Assembly: GCA_037974335.1 (NCBI GenBank)
Contig: CM075724.1
Span: 71,790,850-71,854,849 of the forward strand
DNA: 64,000 nt
Direction of reading: 5' to 3'
Origin: Prionace glauca
Lineage: Eukaryota; Chordata; Chondrichthyes; Carcharhiniformes; Carcharhinidae
The position numbers and the translations under genes were made by a program. Under the pieces are notes generated by a model. The model saw only the letters and a program-made list of their open reading frames with translations, was not told the origin of the DNA and did not search any database. Below are positions 22,081 through 31,855 of this stretch, piece by piece. Each line of letters starts with the position of its first letter. Position 1 is the first letter of the stretch.

Positions 22081-23386
22081 GAATTTTTGTTTAGTGTCTT
22101 ACCTGCGATGAGCTTTTTGGAAATATTGTCGCTTCATCTGACTGGCAGAGATCTCCTTGTACATCGTTTCCCTCTCTTTACTTTTCCATGGAAAAGATGG
22201 TTAGGTTTCCGGCCACAGTCCATGAGTTCTGCAGCAGTCACTTCTTTGCGCTCTCGCATTCTTAATTCATTCCCGCAATGTTAAACTGATTCACTCCGTC
22301 TCCCTGTCCTTGATGTTCCTTAATGGTCAATATGCTAATCCATTCTTGGCTTCAATCCAACACCAACGTCTACCATCCCCTCTGTCTGTGTTTTTAGATG
22401 ACGTTGCCTTGTTGAGCCTTTCCCAGCAGTCAAAACGCGTTCAAACCCGTGTTCAAACCTTTGCATGAATGATCTATTGAGTTGGCTTTTATCTCCAAAT
22501 TACAGGCCTAATGTCACTAAGTAAGTAGATTTTCTATCCCATTCTTGTCATTATTTACGGCCCCCGAAATATCAGCACGCTCAGAACTGTGGTCTGTTGA
22601 AGGACTCATACTCAGTTTCTCGCAGGATTCATTTATTCCTGACACGGGGCAACATATCAATATTTCTCTCTTGTTCACATTGAGAGTTCGCTGGATAGGG
22701 GAGAAAATTACTTCCTCTATTGTAGCCAGGAGATCAATTCTCATTAAAACTCCCAGCCATCCAGTTTCTGCATTCAAAAGTTGTAATTCCAGCGAGAAAC
22801 AAACCACAGCGCTTGAACATATTAAATGAAACTTGTCCTGCGCAATTCTTAGAGTCAACCACCGCCAACCGAGATCATCCATGGTTCTTTCTTCCCGCAG
22901 GCTAAACACCTTGTGATTGAAGATTCCACAATCCGGTAATTTTCTCTTCAATTTGAATAATGGATAAAATTTTCTGCACCATTCCAATCTTCATCAGATT
23001 GGCTCGGCTCCAGATTGAAAGTAGAATTTCTGAGGTAATTATTATCTGCATCTCCATCATGTGCCAACCTTGGAAATTCCACTCCGCACTCCAACATCCC
23101 ATTCACAATTTGATTCATTCTCAGTAAGATAGTTCCTTTCAAATGGCCACAGCCCACTACACTCCACCCTGGCACCCATTAAAACCATAATCCCAAAACT
23201 ACTACCTACTGTGCAAGGACTATTTGACCTCTGAGTTTAAATTTCATCCATGCATTTATCGAAACAGATGACTGTGGTCCCTATCAGATCCTGCATTAAC
23301 TTCTCGTCCGCCCACACAGAAACCCATTCACTTTTGGATCCAACGACCCCATTAATTGGCTCCTCCATGTGCATTTCATTGGCAAG

Positions 23387-24717
23387 TTAGAACATTAGAG
23401 CATTACAGCGCAGAACAGGCCCTTCGGCCCACGATGTTGCGCCTACCAGTTACAAAACAATGACCCACTAGCCTAAACCAATCCCTTTTCGTCCATAAAC
23501 CTATCCACAGATCTCTTAAACGCACCCAAACTAGGCGCATTTGCAACTGCAGCTGGCAGGGCATTCCAGTCCCTCACCACCCTCTGGGTAAAGAACCTAC
23601 CCCTGACATCAGTCCTATAACTACCCTCCCTTAATTTAAAGTCGTGTCCCCTCGTGCTAGCTTTCTCCATTCTAGGCAAAAAGCTATCACTATCTACCTT
23701 GTCTAAACCTCTAATCATCTTATATGTTTCAATAAGGTCCCCTCTTAGCCGCCTTCTTTCCAGCGAAAACAACCCCAAATCTCTCAGTCTCTCCTCATAT
23801 CTCCCCTCCATACCAGGCAACATCCTGGTAAACCTCTTCTGCACCCTCTCCAAAGCCTCTACATCCTTGCTGTAATGTGGGGACCAGAACTGCACACAAA
23901 ACTCCAAGGGCGGCCGCACCAGAGTTGTGTACAGTTGCATCATGACGCTGCGACTCCTAAATTCAATCCCCCTAGCAATAAACGCCAAGACACTGTCTGC
24001 CTTCTTAACAACCTTATCTATTTGATTCCCAACTTTCAGGGATCTATGTACACATACACCTAGATCCCTCTGCTCCTCCACACTATTCAAAGTCCTCCCG
24101 TTAGCCCTATACTCAACACATCTGTTATTCCTACCGAAATGAATTACCTCACACTTCTCCACATTAAACTGCATCCGCCACCTCGCAGCCCAGCTCTGCA
24201 ACCTTTCTAAGTCACGCTGCAAACTATGACACCTTCCTCACAATCTACCACACCTCTGACTTTGGTGTCATCAGCAAACTTACTAATCCACCCAACTATA
24301 CCCTCATCCAGATCATTAATAAAAATTACAAACAGCAGTGGCCCCAAAACAGATCCCTGAGGCACACCACTCGTAACCGTACTCCATGACGAATATTTAC
24401 CATCAACCACCACCCTCTGTCTCCTATCTGCTAGCCAATTCCTGATCCAATTACCTAGATTACCCCCAATCCCATACATCTGCATTTTCTGCAGAAGTCT
24501 ACTATGGTGAACCTTATCAAACGCCTTGCTAAAATCCATATACACCACATCAACTGCGTTACCCCTATCCACCTCTTTGGTCACTTTCTCAAAGAACTCG
24601 ATAAGGTTAGTAAGGCACGACCTACCCGCTACAAAACCATGCTGACTGTCTCTAATCAATTCATTGCTCTCCAAATAACTATAAATCCTGTCTCTAATAA
24701 TCATTTCCAAGTTGTCT
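23387..24717 (-). mobile_element. CR1 subfamily X, 5'-truncated copy
   Basis: The 3' end is at the left (TTAGAACATTAGAGCATTAC) and the element is truncated in RT at about 24717, after the [10 protein letters not shown] block. RT parts [36 protein letters not shown] and KFADDTK are readable. The frame changes between 24207-24758 and 23473-24222. It is close in sequence to the X copies at 11.4, 48.0 and 52.6 kb. Confidence 0.85.
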
Positions 24718-24883
24718 GAATACGATTGCAAAGCGTTGTAAGAGTAGATTTTATCCATGACATTTTCATAGTAATTTATCCACCATTCGTTTATTTTCTA
24801 CTTGAAGCATGTCCTGCTGTCTGGCACCGGAATCTATGGGAAATATTTCTGTTTCTTCAGTTCCATCCTTTTGGAGTCTCAGA

Positions 24884-26718
24884 CTGAGTTGAAACAGGAC
24901 AAATACCCATCCAGTATTCCAGAACTCCATTTCCTAGCTGTAAAGATCTAAAATTTAATTTATCAATTGATCTAAAAATAGAACTAATCGAGAACGCTGT
25001 AAATGAAATCTATTGATTTACATTACATCTTATTCTAACCTCTTTTTGGGCTAGAAAATTGCATGCACCGTGTTAACTTTAAATGCAACCTATAAAAAAC
25101 AATGCCATATATCTGTATTTGAAATAAAATGTAATCCTAAAATACAATGGATAATATAAGCAAATAAATCGTTCTTGATAAGCTAACTTCCAACAGCATT
25201 ATTAAAACATGTTGTTAGCAAATCTGGTCATTACTTCATTATATTAATTATGCATAGTGTCATGCAATACTAATTACTCTTTATATTGATATCGCTGTCC
25301 CGCGGCATGTCCCGCCACCTCCTGCCGCCACATCCCCCTTTCCACTCTGTGTGCTTCCTGCAGCTATTTTATGACAGTGATGAAAATCTCTTTGTTAAAC
25401 TAGATTAGCTTCACCGGGCAATTCATTCCTGTGTGCTGGTGCTGTCGTTAGGTCTGTGTTAAAGGGGTGAATTAAATGTTGACAATAGTAAGATATTTGG
25501 AGATTTCAGTTCGTCTTCCTTATTCTGTACATGTTTAGAAACAAATTAAAGCAGATACCTTGACACTTCCTATGTTTAACAACATGGTATTACTGTTGAT
25601 GTTACCGGACAAGTTCGAGACCGGATATTCTGCAACAAATGATGAAAATATTGGTTGCACAATGTATCCCTGCATCTGCAAAGGCAGGATTGTGCTGGAA
25701 TAATCTCCATTCGTCCGGATGAGAACAGCTGTAGAACGCGCGCGCGCCAAATCCCGAAAAAAAAACACCTAAGGTAAATCAATCCGTGACTGAAACAACC
25801 ATTACCGTCACTGTCATGGATTGATTTACCTGAGGTGTTTTTTTTTTCGGGATTTGGCGCGCGCGCGTTCTACAGCTATTCTCATCCAGACAAATGGAGA
25901 TGATTCCAGCAGAATCCTGCCTTTGCAGATGCAGGGATACATTGTGCAACCAATAGTTTCATCATTTGCTGCAGAATATCCAGTCTCGAACCTGCTCTGG
26001 TAACATCAACAGTAATAACATGTTGTTAAACATAGGAAGTGTCAAGGGATCTGCTTTAATTTGTTTCTAAACATGTACAAAATAAGGAAGACGAACTGAA
26101 GTCTCCAAATAAATTACTATTGTCAACATTTAATTCACCCCTTTAACACAGACCTGACGACAGCACCAACACACAGGAATGAGTTGCCCGGTGAATCTAA
26201 TCTAGTTTAACAAAGAGATTTTCATCACTGTCAGAAAATAGCTGCAGGAAGTATACAGAATGGAAAGGGGGATGTGGCGGCAGGAGATGGCGGGACATGC
26301 CGCGGGACAGCGATATCAATATAAAGAGTAATTAGTATTACATGACACTATGCATCATTAATATAATGAAGTAATGACCAGATTTGCTAACAACATGTTT
26401 TAACAATGTTGTTGGAAGTTAGCTTATCAAGAACCATTTATTTGCTTATATTATCCATTCTATTTTAGGATTACATTTTATTTCAAATACAGATATATGG
26501 CATTGTTTTTTATAGATTGTATTTAAAGTTGAGACGGTGCATGCAATTTTCTAGCCCAAAAAGGAGGTTAGAATTAGATGTAATGTAAAGTCAATAGCTT
26601 TCATTTACAACGTTCTCGATTAGTTCTATTTTTAGATCAATTGATAAATTTTAGATCTTCACAGCTAGGAAATGGATTTTTGTAATACTGGATGGGAATT
26701 TGTCCTGTTTCAACTCAG
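24884..26718. repeat. Imperfect 1.8-kb palindrome in the V-C1 intron of unit A
   Basis: The left arm (24884-25785) and right arm (25818-26718) are reverse complements with nearly equal lengths, 902 and 901 nt, around a 32-nt spacer. By hand alignment of about 600 bp the arms are roughly 95 percent identical, with mostly single-base changes. Each arm has an alternating CG run (25737-25747 and its partner near 25856-25866) and a poly-A/T run. A single diverged copy in unit B (about 40720-41550) lies in the orientation of the left arm, so the right arm is the added, inverted copy. Short ORFs in the arms are not conserved in unit B and are not called as genes. Confidence 0.9.
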
Positions 26719-27292
26719 TGTGTGCTGCCTAAAAGATGCATCACTCTCCAAGGAGGCTGTGTGACAAAACACTTCAAGGGCGTTAGCCACATGGGACGAG
26801 CAGTTTTTTTTTAGCGAGATAAACAGCATCCTGACTTGGTCATATATCACCGTTTGTTCCTTGTCACTGGATCAAAAACCTGAAATTCCCATATCAAAAT
26901 ATCGACTACAGCCATTGAAGAAAACCCTCCAGCGACCAAAGGGGAACGTAGAATCTGAGTAAGAAAATAATGGTGCTTGTGTTAACGTGAATTAATTGAG
27001 GCAAATGACAGATAATAAAAATCTTCAGATCCGGATTCCCGTGTACTGTAGTGATTCTATGGTGTTATGGGATATCGAAAAGGAGAAGACAAAAATCATT
27101 GACAATCTAATTTTCACTGTTGGGTAAGTGTTGCTGTTCGTCGCGCGGGAACACGCAACTTTCACTGCAAAGACTGCAAAGTAACAACACAAATCAGACC
27201 TGAGCGAAAGTTCCGTCAGATTGCTCAGTCATTTTTCTGATATTCACCTGCAGAATGTTACGCCATACAATTTCTCCCTCATTATCACTCAC

Positions 27293-27607
27293 CGTGTACA
27301 ATAAGCTCAGTCCCACTGCCATTGGAGATAGATCCATGTTTAACGCTGCAATAATAGGAAGCAGAGTCCTGGAAAGTCACATTCAGAAGGTGCAATTCGG
27401 AAAATCCTTGACCATGAGTCTGGTTCAAGTTGCTTTTCTCGGTCGCCGGATCCAACATCATGTCTTGGCCGCCTTTCCACCAAGTAGCATGAATTATTGC
27501 ATTGTCATCTAAAAGCTGCACAGAGCAATTCATGGTAATATTTGTACCTTTTATCTGAGTCGCACGTTTGGGCATCTGAACCACCGAGAGAGAGGCCTTG
27601 AGCGTCG
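27293..27607 (-). CDS. Unit A exon 2: Ig V-set domain
   Basis: The 315-nt exon (105 codons, phase 1 at both ends) has a CTGACAG acceptor and a GTGAGT donor. It is open throughout and encodes a V-set domain: B-strand Cys in TMNCSVQ, C-strand Trp in ATWWKGG, and F-strand Cys in DSASYYCSV. The G strand reads GSGTELIV, which resembles the J-like GAGTEL end of SIRP V domains. Sequons NIT, NCS, NQT, NVT and NGS suggest a heavily glycosylated extracellular domain. The domain would be the ligand-binding, membrane-distal part. SIRP is the best match by architecture, but NKp30-like or other VJ-type receptors cannot be excluded from one domain. Confidence 0.85.
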
Positions 27608-27748
27608 CTGTCAGAAATGAACGCCAACAGGATTATGGGCAGAGGTAATGGTAAACATGCTTTCAATGATAATGAAAAATAAAGGTAATAAACAATATAC
27701 TATATTGCCTTCCCTATTTAATCAAACCATGATAAAAAAAATATACAC

Positions 27749-27803
27749 CTGTGTTAATAATGCCCAGGGCCAAAAGGTAATGCAGCAGGTGGAATGCAGA
27801 CAT
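27749..27803 (-). CDS. Unit A exon 1: signal peptide
   Basis: The exon begins with an ATG and encodes 18 residues (MSAFHLLHYLLALGIINT) plus one base, a short hydrophobic signal peptide. It ends at a GTGTAT donor in phase 1, the usual phase for signal-peptide exons of Ig-superfamily genes. The next exon supplies the two bases needed to complete an Ala codon. The same start and first residues survive in decayed form in unit B at 39207. No clear TATA box or other promoter motif was identified upstream, although about 200 bp of 5' flank is shared with unit B. Confidence 0.8.
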
Positions 27804-28300
27804 TCTGTCCAAAGCCGATGAATCTATTCTGAAAGTCAGCGAGAATACTGACGGGTGCGAGAAATGGAGAGATTTGAAGAGAACCAGACGTTAGAAGTGT
27901 TGTAATATCAAGCAGCGGAGGATAACAGAATTGCACGTCAATGTACTTGTTTTGCCTTAACGTCAGAGCTGAGATCACACCGTGGTAGTTGAAATAATAC
28001 ATACCAATGTTTTTCGAGAGAATATGGAACATTTCGGTATCACATGAAAGTTTCCGTATTGGTGCTGACTGTATCAAATTAAAGATGTGACGTAATGGTT
28101 ACAAGTACCATTGTGCGGCCAATACTGTCCGGTTCTATTTTCAGCAACTTTCATTCAATTTCTTGGGGCCACTGTGTAAGCTGTGGCCTTGGTGCTGTTT
28201 ATCGGCATGTCCTTTTTTATAGATTCCGACCTGAAAACAACACTTCAGATGGGACGCAGAGAAATTGATTGGCCTTTCTGACATCAAAAAGATAGAAATG
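27804..28300. other. 5' flank of unit A
   Basis: The first roughly 200 bp upstream of the start codon aligns with the region before the unit B signal-exon relic (39050-39206), so it was part of the duplicated block. No core promoter motif is convincing. Confidence 0.45.
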
Positions 28301-28559
28301 ATAGAATTGTACCTCAGTCCGAATTAATTTACACTGCCCTCAAAAAAAACTTCACACAGGATGTGTTCTTTCCTTGGCAAAATGGATTTTAATTTTCATC
28401 CAAAAGATAACTAATTTTTATTGGTTTATATCGTTGCTGATACGGCATCGCAGCCTTTGTTTGAAACATGCTGTTGACGATCGCTGCTACTGTTGATGTT
28501 GCGGCTTAAAAATGATTTACGGGATTCAGACGTTGCACGTTAGGCTAGCGTTTATTATC

Positions 28560-28830
28560 CATCACTATTTGCCTTTGAGAAAGTGGTAATAAGCTGCATT
28601 CTTCAACCGCTGCATTCTCAGGTGTGTGCACATCTTCAGTGTTGTTCGGGGATTAATTCCTGGATTTGGACACAGCTGACTGTGAGGGAATGGTGATATA
28701 TTTCCAGGTCACGACTGCGAATAACTTTGAAGGGAACGACCATGTAGTGATGTTCTCAAGTATCTGCTGCCCTTGTCCTTCTCGGTGGTACAGGTCGCAG
28801 TTTCTTTTTATTCATTAGACATGGGCGTCG
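28560..28830 (-). mobile_element. L2-like LINE 3' fragment
   Basis: On the plus strand the landmarks read GATATATTTCCAGGTCACGA, then TGATGTTCTCAAGTATCTGC and TGCCCTTGTCCTTCTCGGTG, the inverse of the L2-like family 3' region also seen at 9105-9400. Confidence 0.55.
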
Positions 28831-28849
28831 CTGGCTGTGATGTGGAGAT

Positions 28850-28885
28850 GCCGGTGTTGGACTGGGGTGAGCAAAATCAGCAATC
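28850..28885. repeat. End fragment of an unclassified dispersed repeat
   Basis: GTGGAGATGCCGGTGTTGGA followed by CTGGGGTG is the end of the dispersed repeat whose longer copies lie at 34980-36306 and 46950-47260. Only the end is present here. Confidence 0.5.
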
Positions 28886-29345
28886 TGTACAGGCCTGCAT
28901 TTATTGTCCATAAATCCTAGTTGCCGGCAGGCAGTTAAGAGTTAACCTATTGCTGTGGCTCTGGAGTAATTATTGTTGTCTGGGTGAATGAATGTTGTTT
29001 TTTATAGTTTACTGCATTCTTGAAGTTAGAAAGCCATTACGCGAAATTGGGTCGTTCTAAAAAAAATCGAATTGAATCCAAATTCATGGTCCATACAAGA
29101 AAGACATGCATGACTGAAGTTGAAAAGAAAAGGCATTGCAGCTGATCTTGGGCTTGATCAGAGTCCTGATCTTGGCTGAAAGGTAGAGACGTTCTGGAAG
29201 GTATAGATCTGCTTGTGAATGAGGCGTTAATGCGGACAAATATTTTCCTTTGGAGTCGAAGTTATGCTGCTAATGAAAGACTGTTATTCTGCTGAATACT
29301 TGTTACTGTTGGTGGCCGATCACCTTTGCTGGTGATTGTATTAAT
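28886..29345. other. Unassigned spacer
   Basis: No gene or confidently recognised repeat was seen here. Short ORFs are not supported. Confidence 0.35.
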
Positions 29346-29357
29346 GACTGGATAATA

Positions 29358-29643
29358 GAACCATAGAACCATAGAACCCTACAGTGCAGAAACAGGCCCT
29401 TCAGCCCATCGAGTCTGCACCGAACACAATCCCACCCAGACCCTATCCCCATATCCCTACACATTTACCTACTAATCCCTCTAACCTACACATCCCAGGA
29501 CACTAAGGGGCAATTTTTTTTTTAGCATAGCCAATGAACCTAACCCGCACATCTTTGGACTGTGGGAGGAAACCGGAGCACCCGGAGAAAACCCACGCAG
29601 ACACGAGGAGAATGTGCAAACTCCACACAGGCAGTGACCCGAG
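29358..29643 (-). mobile_element. tRNA-derived SINE, head missing
   Basis: The tail side at left has repeated GAACCATA units. The body follows (CCCATCGAGTCTGCACCG; TTTGGACTGTGGGAGG; CACGCAGACACGAGGAG). The copy stops at GCAGTGACCCGAG, so the tRNA head with its A and B boxes is absent, a usual 5' truncation. Confidence 0.85.
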
Positions 29644-29724
29644 TATAATTACAGTTTTGCTTTAGCAATGATGCTTACGATTAACTTTTGTTGTATGTAA
29701 TATTTTAGGTGACTGGTTGATGCA

Positions 29725-30040
29725 TATGCGGTGACATAATGGCAATGTCCATAGATTAGTAATCCAGGTTACCCTGGACAATGCTCCGGGGACCAGAATT
29801 CAAATTCCATCAGGGTTTACTGAGAAATTTGAATTCAAGAATAATCAAAGTCTAACGATGGCCATGAGACCGTTGTCGACAAATAGAAATCTGTCAGTCG
29901 TTCCTGGATTGCAAGTGCCGACAGACCCAGGCAATATGGCTGACTTGTAAATGCTCACAGAAATGGCCTGGCAACCACGCAGTTGAAGGGCAATTAAGGA
30001 GCTAGCAGCGTTCACATCTCCGCAACGAATGAGAACTGCT
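29725..30040 (+). mobile_element. Second tRNA-type SINE, diverged
   Basis: The plus-strand sequence has a tRNA-like head (AGATTAGTAATCCAGG, then a GGACCAGAATTCAAATTCC segment in place of the B box), followed by the TGAGAAATTTGAATTCA motif. This is a different SINE type from the one at 29358. It is degraded. Confidence 0.55.
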
Positions 30041-30284
30041 GGTTGCTAACTAAAGCTTGACGTTATTTGTGCGGGTGAATGTTTGAGAATGATGGTTAGG
30101 AGTTACTGAAGCATGAGTGTACTAAGAATGGTAAATGGCAAAAAATATACAAGTTATAGCATAAACATAAAATCAGAGAATGAATATATGGGCAGCTGTA
30201 CTAATTAATGATATATGTTCAGCATTACTAAAACGATTAATTAGCACATTCACAAGAACAATAAATGTAAAGGGAAAAGAATAG

Positions 30285-30477
30285 AAACACATAGAAATTA
30301 GATTCAGGAGTAGGTCATTCGGCCCTTCGAGCCTGCTCCGCCATTCATTTTGATCATAGCTGATAATCGATTTAAATATCAGTTGACCCCTTTAGCCCCA
30401 AGAGCTCTATCTAATTTCTTCTTGAAATAAGACAACGTTTCGGTCTCAATTACTTCCTGTGGTAATGAATTTGTTAA
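30285..30477 (-). mobile_element. CR1 3' terminal fragment
   Basis: The tail side at left (AATAGAAACACATAGAAATT), then GGCCCTTCGAGCCTGCTCCG and CTAATTTCTTCTTGAA, is the inverse of a CR1-type 3' end. It abuts a plus-strand CR1-W at 30478. Confidence 0.7.
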
Positions 30478-31378
30478 GGGGAGGTCGTGCCTTACGAATC
30501 TGGTAGAATTTTTTGAGGAGGTGACAAAAACGATCAACGAAGAATGAGCCGATGATGTTGTCTATATGGATTTCAGCAAGGCGTTTGACAAAGTCCCTCA
30601 TGGTAGGTTGGTTGAAAAGGTTAAGGCTCATGGAATACGAGGACAGGTATCTTGATGGATTGATAACTGGCTTGGTAATAGGGATGATGTAAACCTGGTG
30701 TTGTCAGACTTTTTACTTGGTAATAGGGGACAGAGAGTAGTAGTGGAAGAGTCTTTTTGCAGCTGGTGGTCTCTCAGTAGTGGTGTGCCGCAGGGCTCAG
30801 TACTGGGACCTCTTCTATTAGTAATATGCATAAGTGACTTGGAAGAGGGAGTAAGTGATGTGATCAGCAAGTTTGCAGATTACACGAAGATGGCTGGACT
30901 GGCGGACAGTGAGGAGGAGTGTCAGGCATTACAGCAGTATATAGATAGGCTGGTATATTGGGCAGAGAAATGGCAGATGGAATTTAATCCATGGAGGTGA
31001 TGCATTTTGGAAGAAATAGTGTAGGGGGGAGTTACATGATAAAGGGTAGACCCATTAAGAGTATAGAAAAGCAGAGGGACATGGGGGTGCAAATGCACAA
31101 GTCTTTGAAGGTGGCAGTACAGGTGTGAAGAATGCCTATGGTATGCTAGCCTTTATAGGAAGGGGTACAGAGTACAAGAAATGGCGTCGAATGCTGCAGT
31201 TTATAGGACGTTGGTTAGACCGCATCTGGAGTACTGCATCCAGAAATGGTCGCCTTACTACCAGAAGGAATTGGAGACCCTGGAGAGAGTGCAGAGGAAG
31301 TTTACCAGAATGTTGCCTAGTATGGAAGGATTGGGTTATGAGAAAAGATTGGGCAAATTGAGGCTGTTTTCCTTTGGT
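30478..31378 (+). mobile_element. CR1 subfamily W, internal fragment
   Basis: The plus strand starts at the [15 protein letters not shown] block and runs through [29 protein letters not shown] (second Asp of the FADD box replaced by Tyr) and LVRPHLEYC to the RVQRKFTRML region. It is truncated at both ends with several frame breaks. Its right end joins the SINE-like repeat. Confidence 0.75.
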
Positions 31379-31379
31379 C

Positions 31380-31855
31380 TGCCTTGTTGTCCAACAAGGG
31401 GCATACAGGCGGTGGGTCGTGCGATGGCTACCCTTGGAATTTTCGAGAGTAGCCTTGTGCGTCACGTCATTAGTGTATGCTTAAACTGGACCAGCTGATG
31501 GGCAACACAACAGCTCACAGACAACCACTGTTTGCTGTGCAGATACATGGATTTGGGGCAGTATCTGTGGGAGTTTGTGCATTCTCCCTGTGCTTGCGTG
31601 GGTTTTCTCCGGGTGCTCCGCTTTCCTCCCACACCCCAAAGATGTGCTCTGAGGCTGATTGGTGTAACAAATTGTCCCTAAATTAATCTCCCCTTAATCT
31701 GGTTTCCAATGTGGAGTGCCATAAGCGTAGACAAGTGTCATGGGTGGAAGAGGGAACTCACAATGTTAAAATGGCAGCGTGGGCTCGTTGGGCCGAAGGG
31801 GCTGTTTCCCGTGCTGTGTTGTCTTTGTTCTTTGCTCTTTGAGTTCCACAGATTC
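31380..31855 (+). mobile_element. SINE-like repeat, copy 2
   Basis: The same repeat as 18530-18985 in the opposite orientation, with GTGTGGGTTTTCTCCGG-type body (TGCGTGGGTTTTCTCCGGGT), ACACCCCAAAGATGTGCTC, and the 3' side GGCTCGTTGGGCCGAAGGGG. It ends in a TTTGTTCTTTG-type tail. Confidence 0.6.

Larger units (their letters stand above)
18090..27292. other. Intron 2 of unit A (V-C1)
   Basis: The 9.2-kb interval contains a SINE-like repeat, CR1-W (19030-22080), CR1-X (23387-24717) and the palindrome (24884-26718). The unique parts 22440-22990 and 26719-27292 align with unit B at about 41930-42550 and 40040-40640, in the opposite orientation. An open frame of 156 codons at 22517-22987 is not kept in unit B. 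Confidence 0.65.
4828..27803 (-). other. SIRP-like inhibitory Ig receptor gene (unit A), six-exon model
   Basis: Six minus-strand exons form one in-phase reading: 27803-27749 signal peptide, 27607-27293 V domain, 18089-17808 C1 domain, 7102-6977 transmembrane, 5186-5086 and 4977-4828 cytoplasmic. They sum to 1029 nt, or 342 codons plus stop. The first four introns are phase 1 and the last is phase 0. A V domain with a J-like end, a C1 domain, one TM helix and a tail with four spaced tyrosines is the plan of SIRP-type paired receptors; mammalian SIRP-alpha has a second C1 domain, which is not seen here. Inferred role: plasma-membrane receptor recruiting SH2 phosphatases through ITIMs. The C1-TM and V-C1 introns (about 10.7 and 9.2 kb) are largely LINEs. 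The donor after C1 is AT instead of GT, so the gene either skips that exon, is a recent pseudogene, or carries a variant allele. That the left-hand TM/tail exons belong with the V/C1 exons is inferred from order, strand and phase. Confidence 0.65.

Noticed and set aside
22517-22987. 156-codon minus-strand open frame in the intron of unit A
   Set aside because: The aligned sequence in unit B does not keep the frame, no domain is recognisable, and it lies inside a conserved intron block.
25535-26003. Similar open frames on opposite strands of the palindrome arms
   Set aside because: They are the same arm sequence read twice; the related segment in unit B lacks a matching frame, and no domain is visible.
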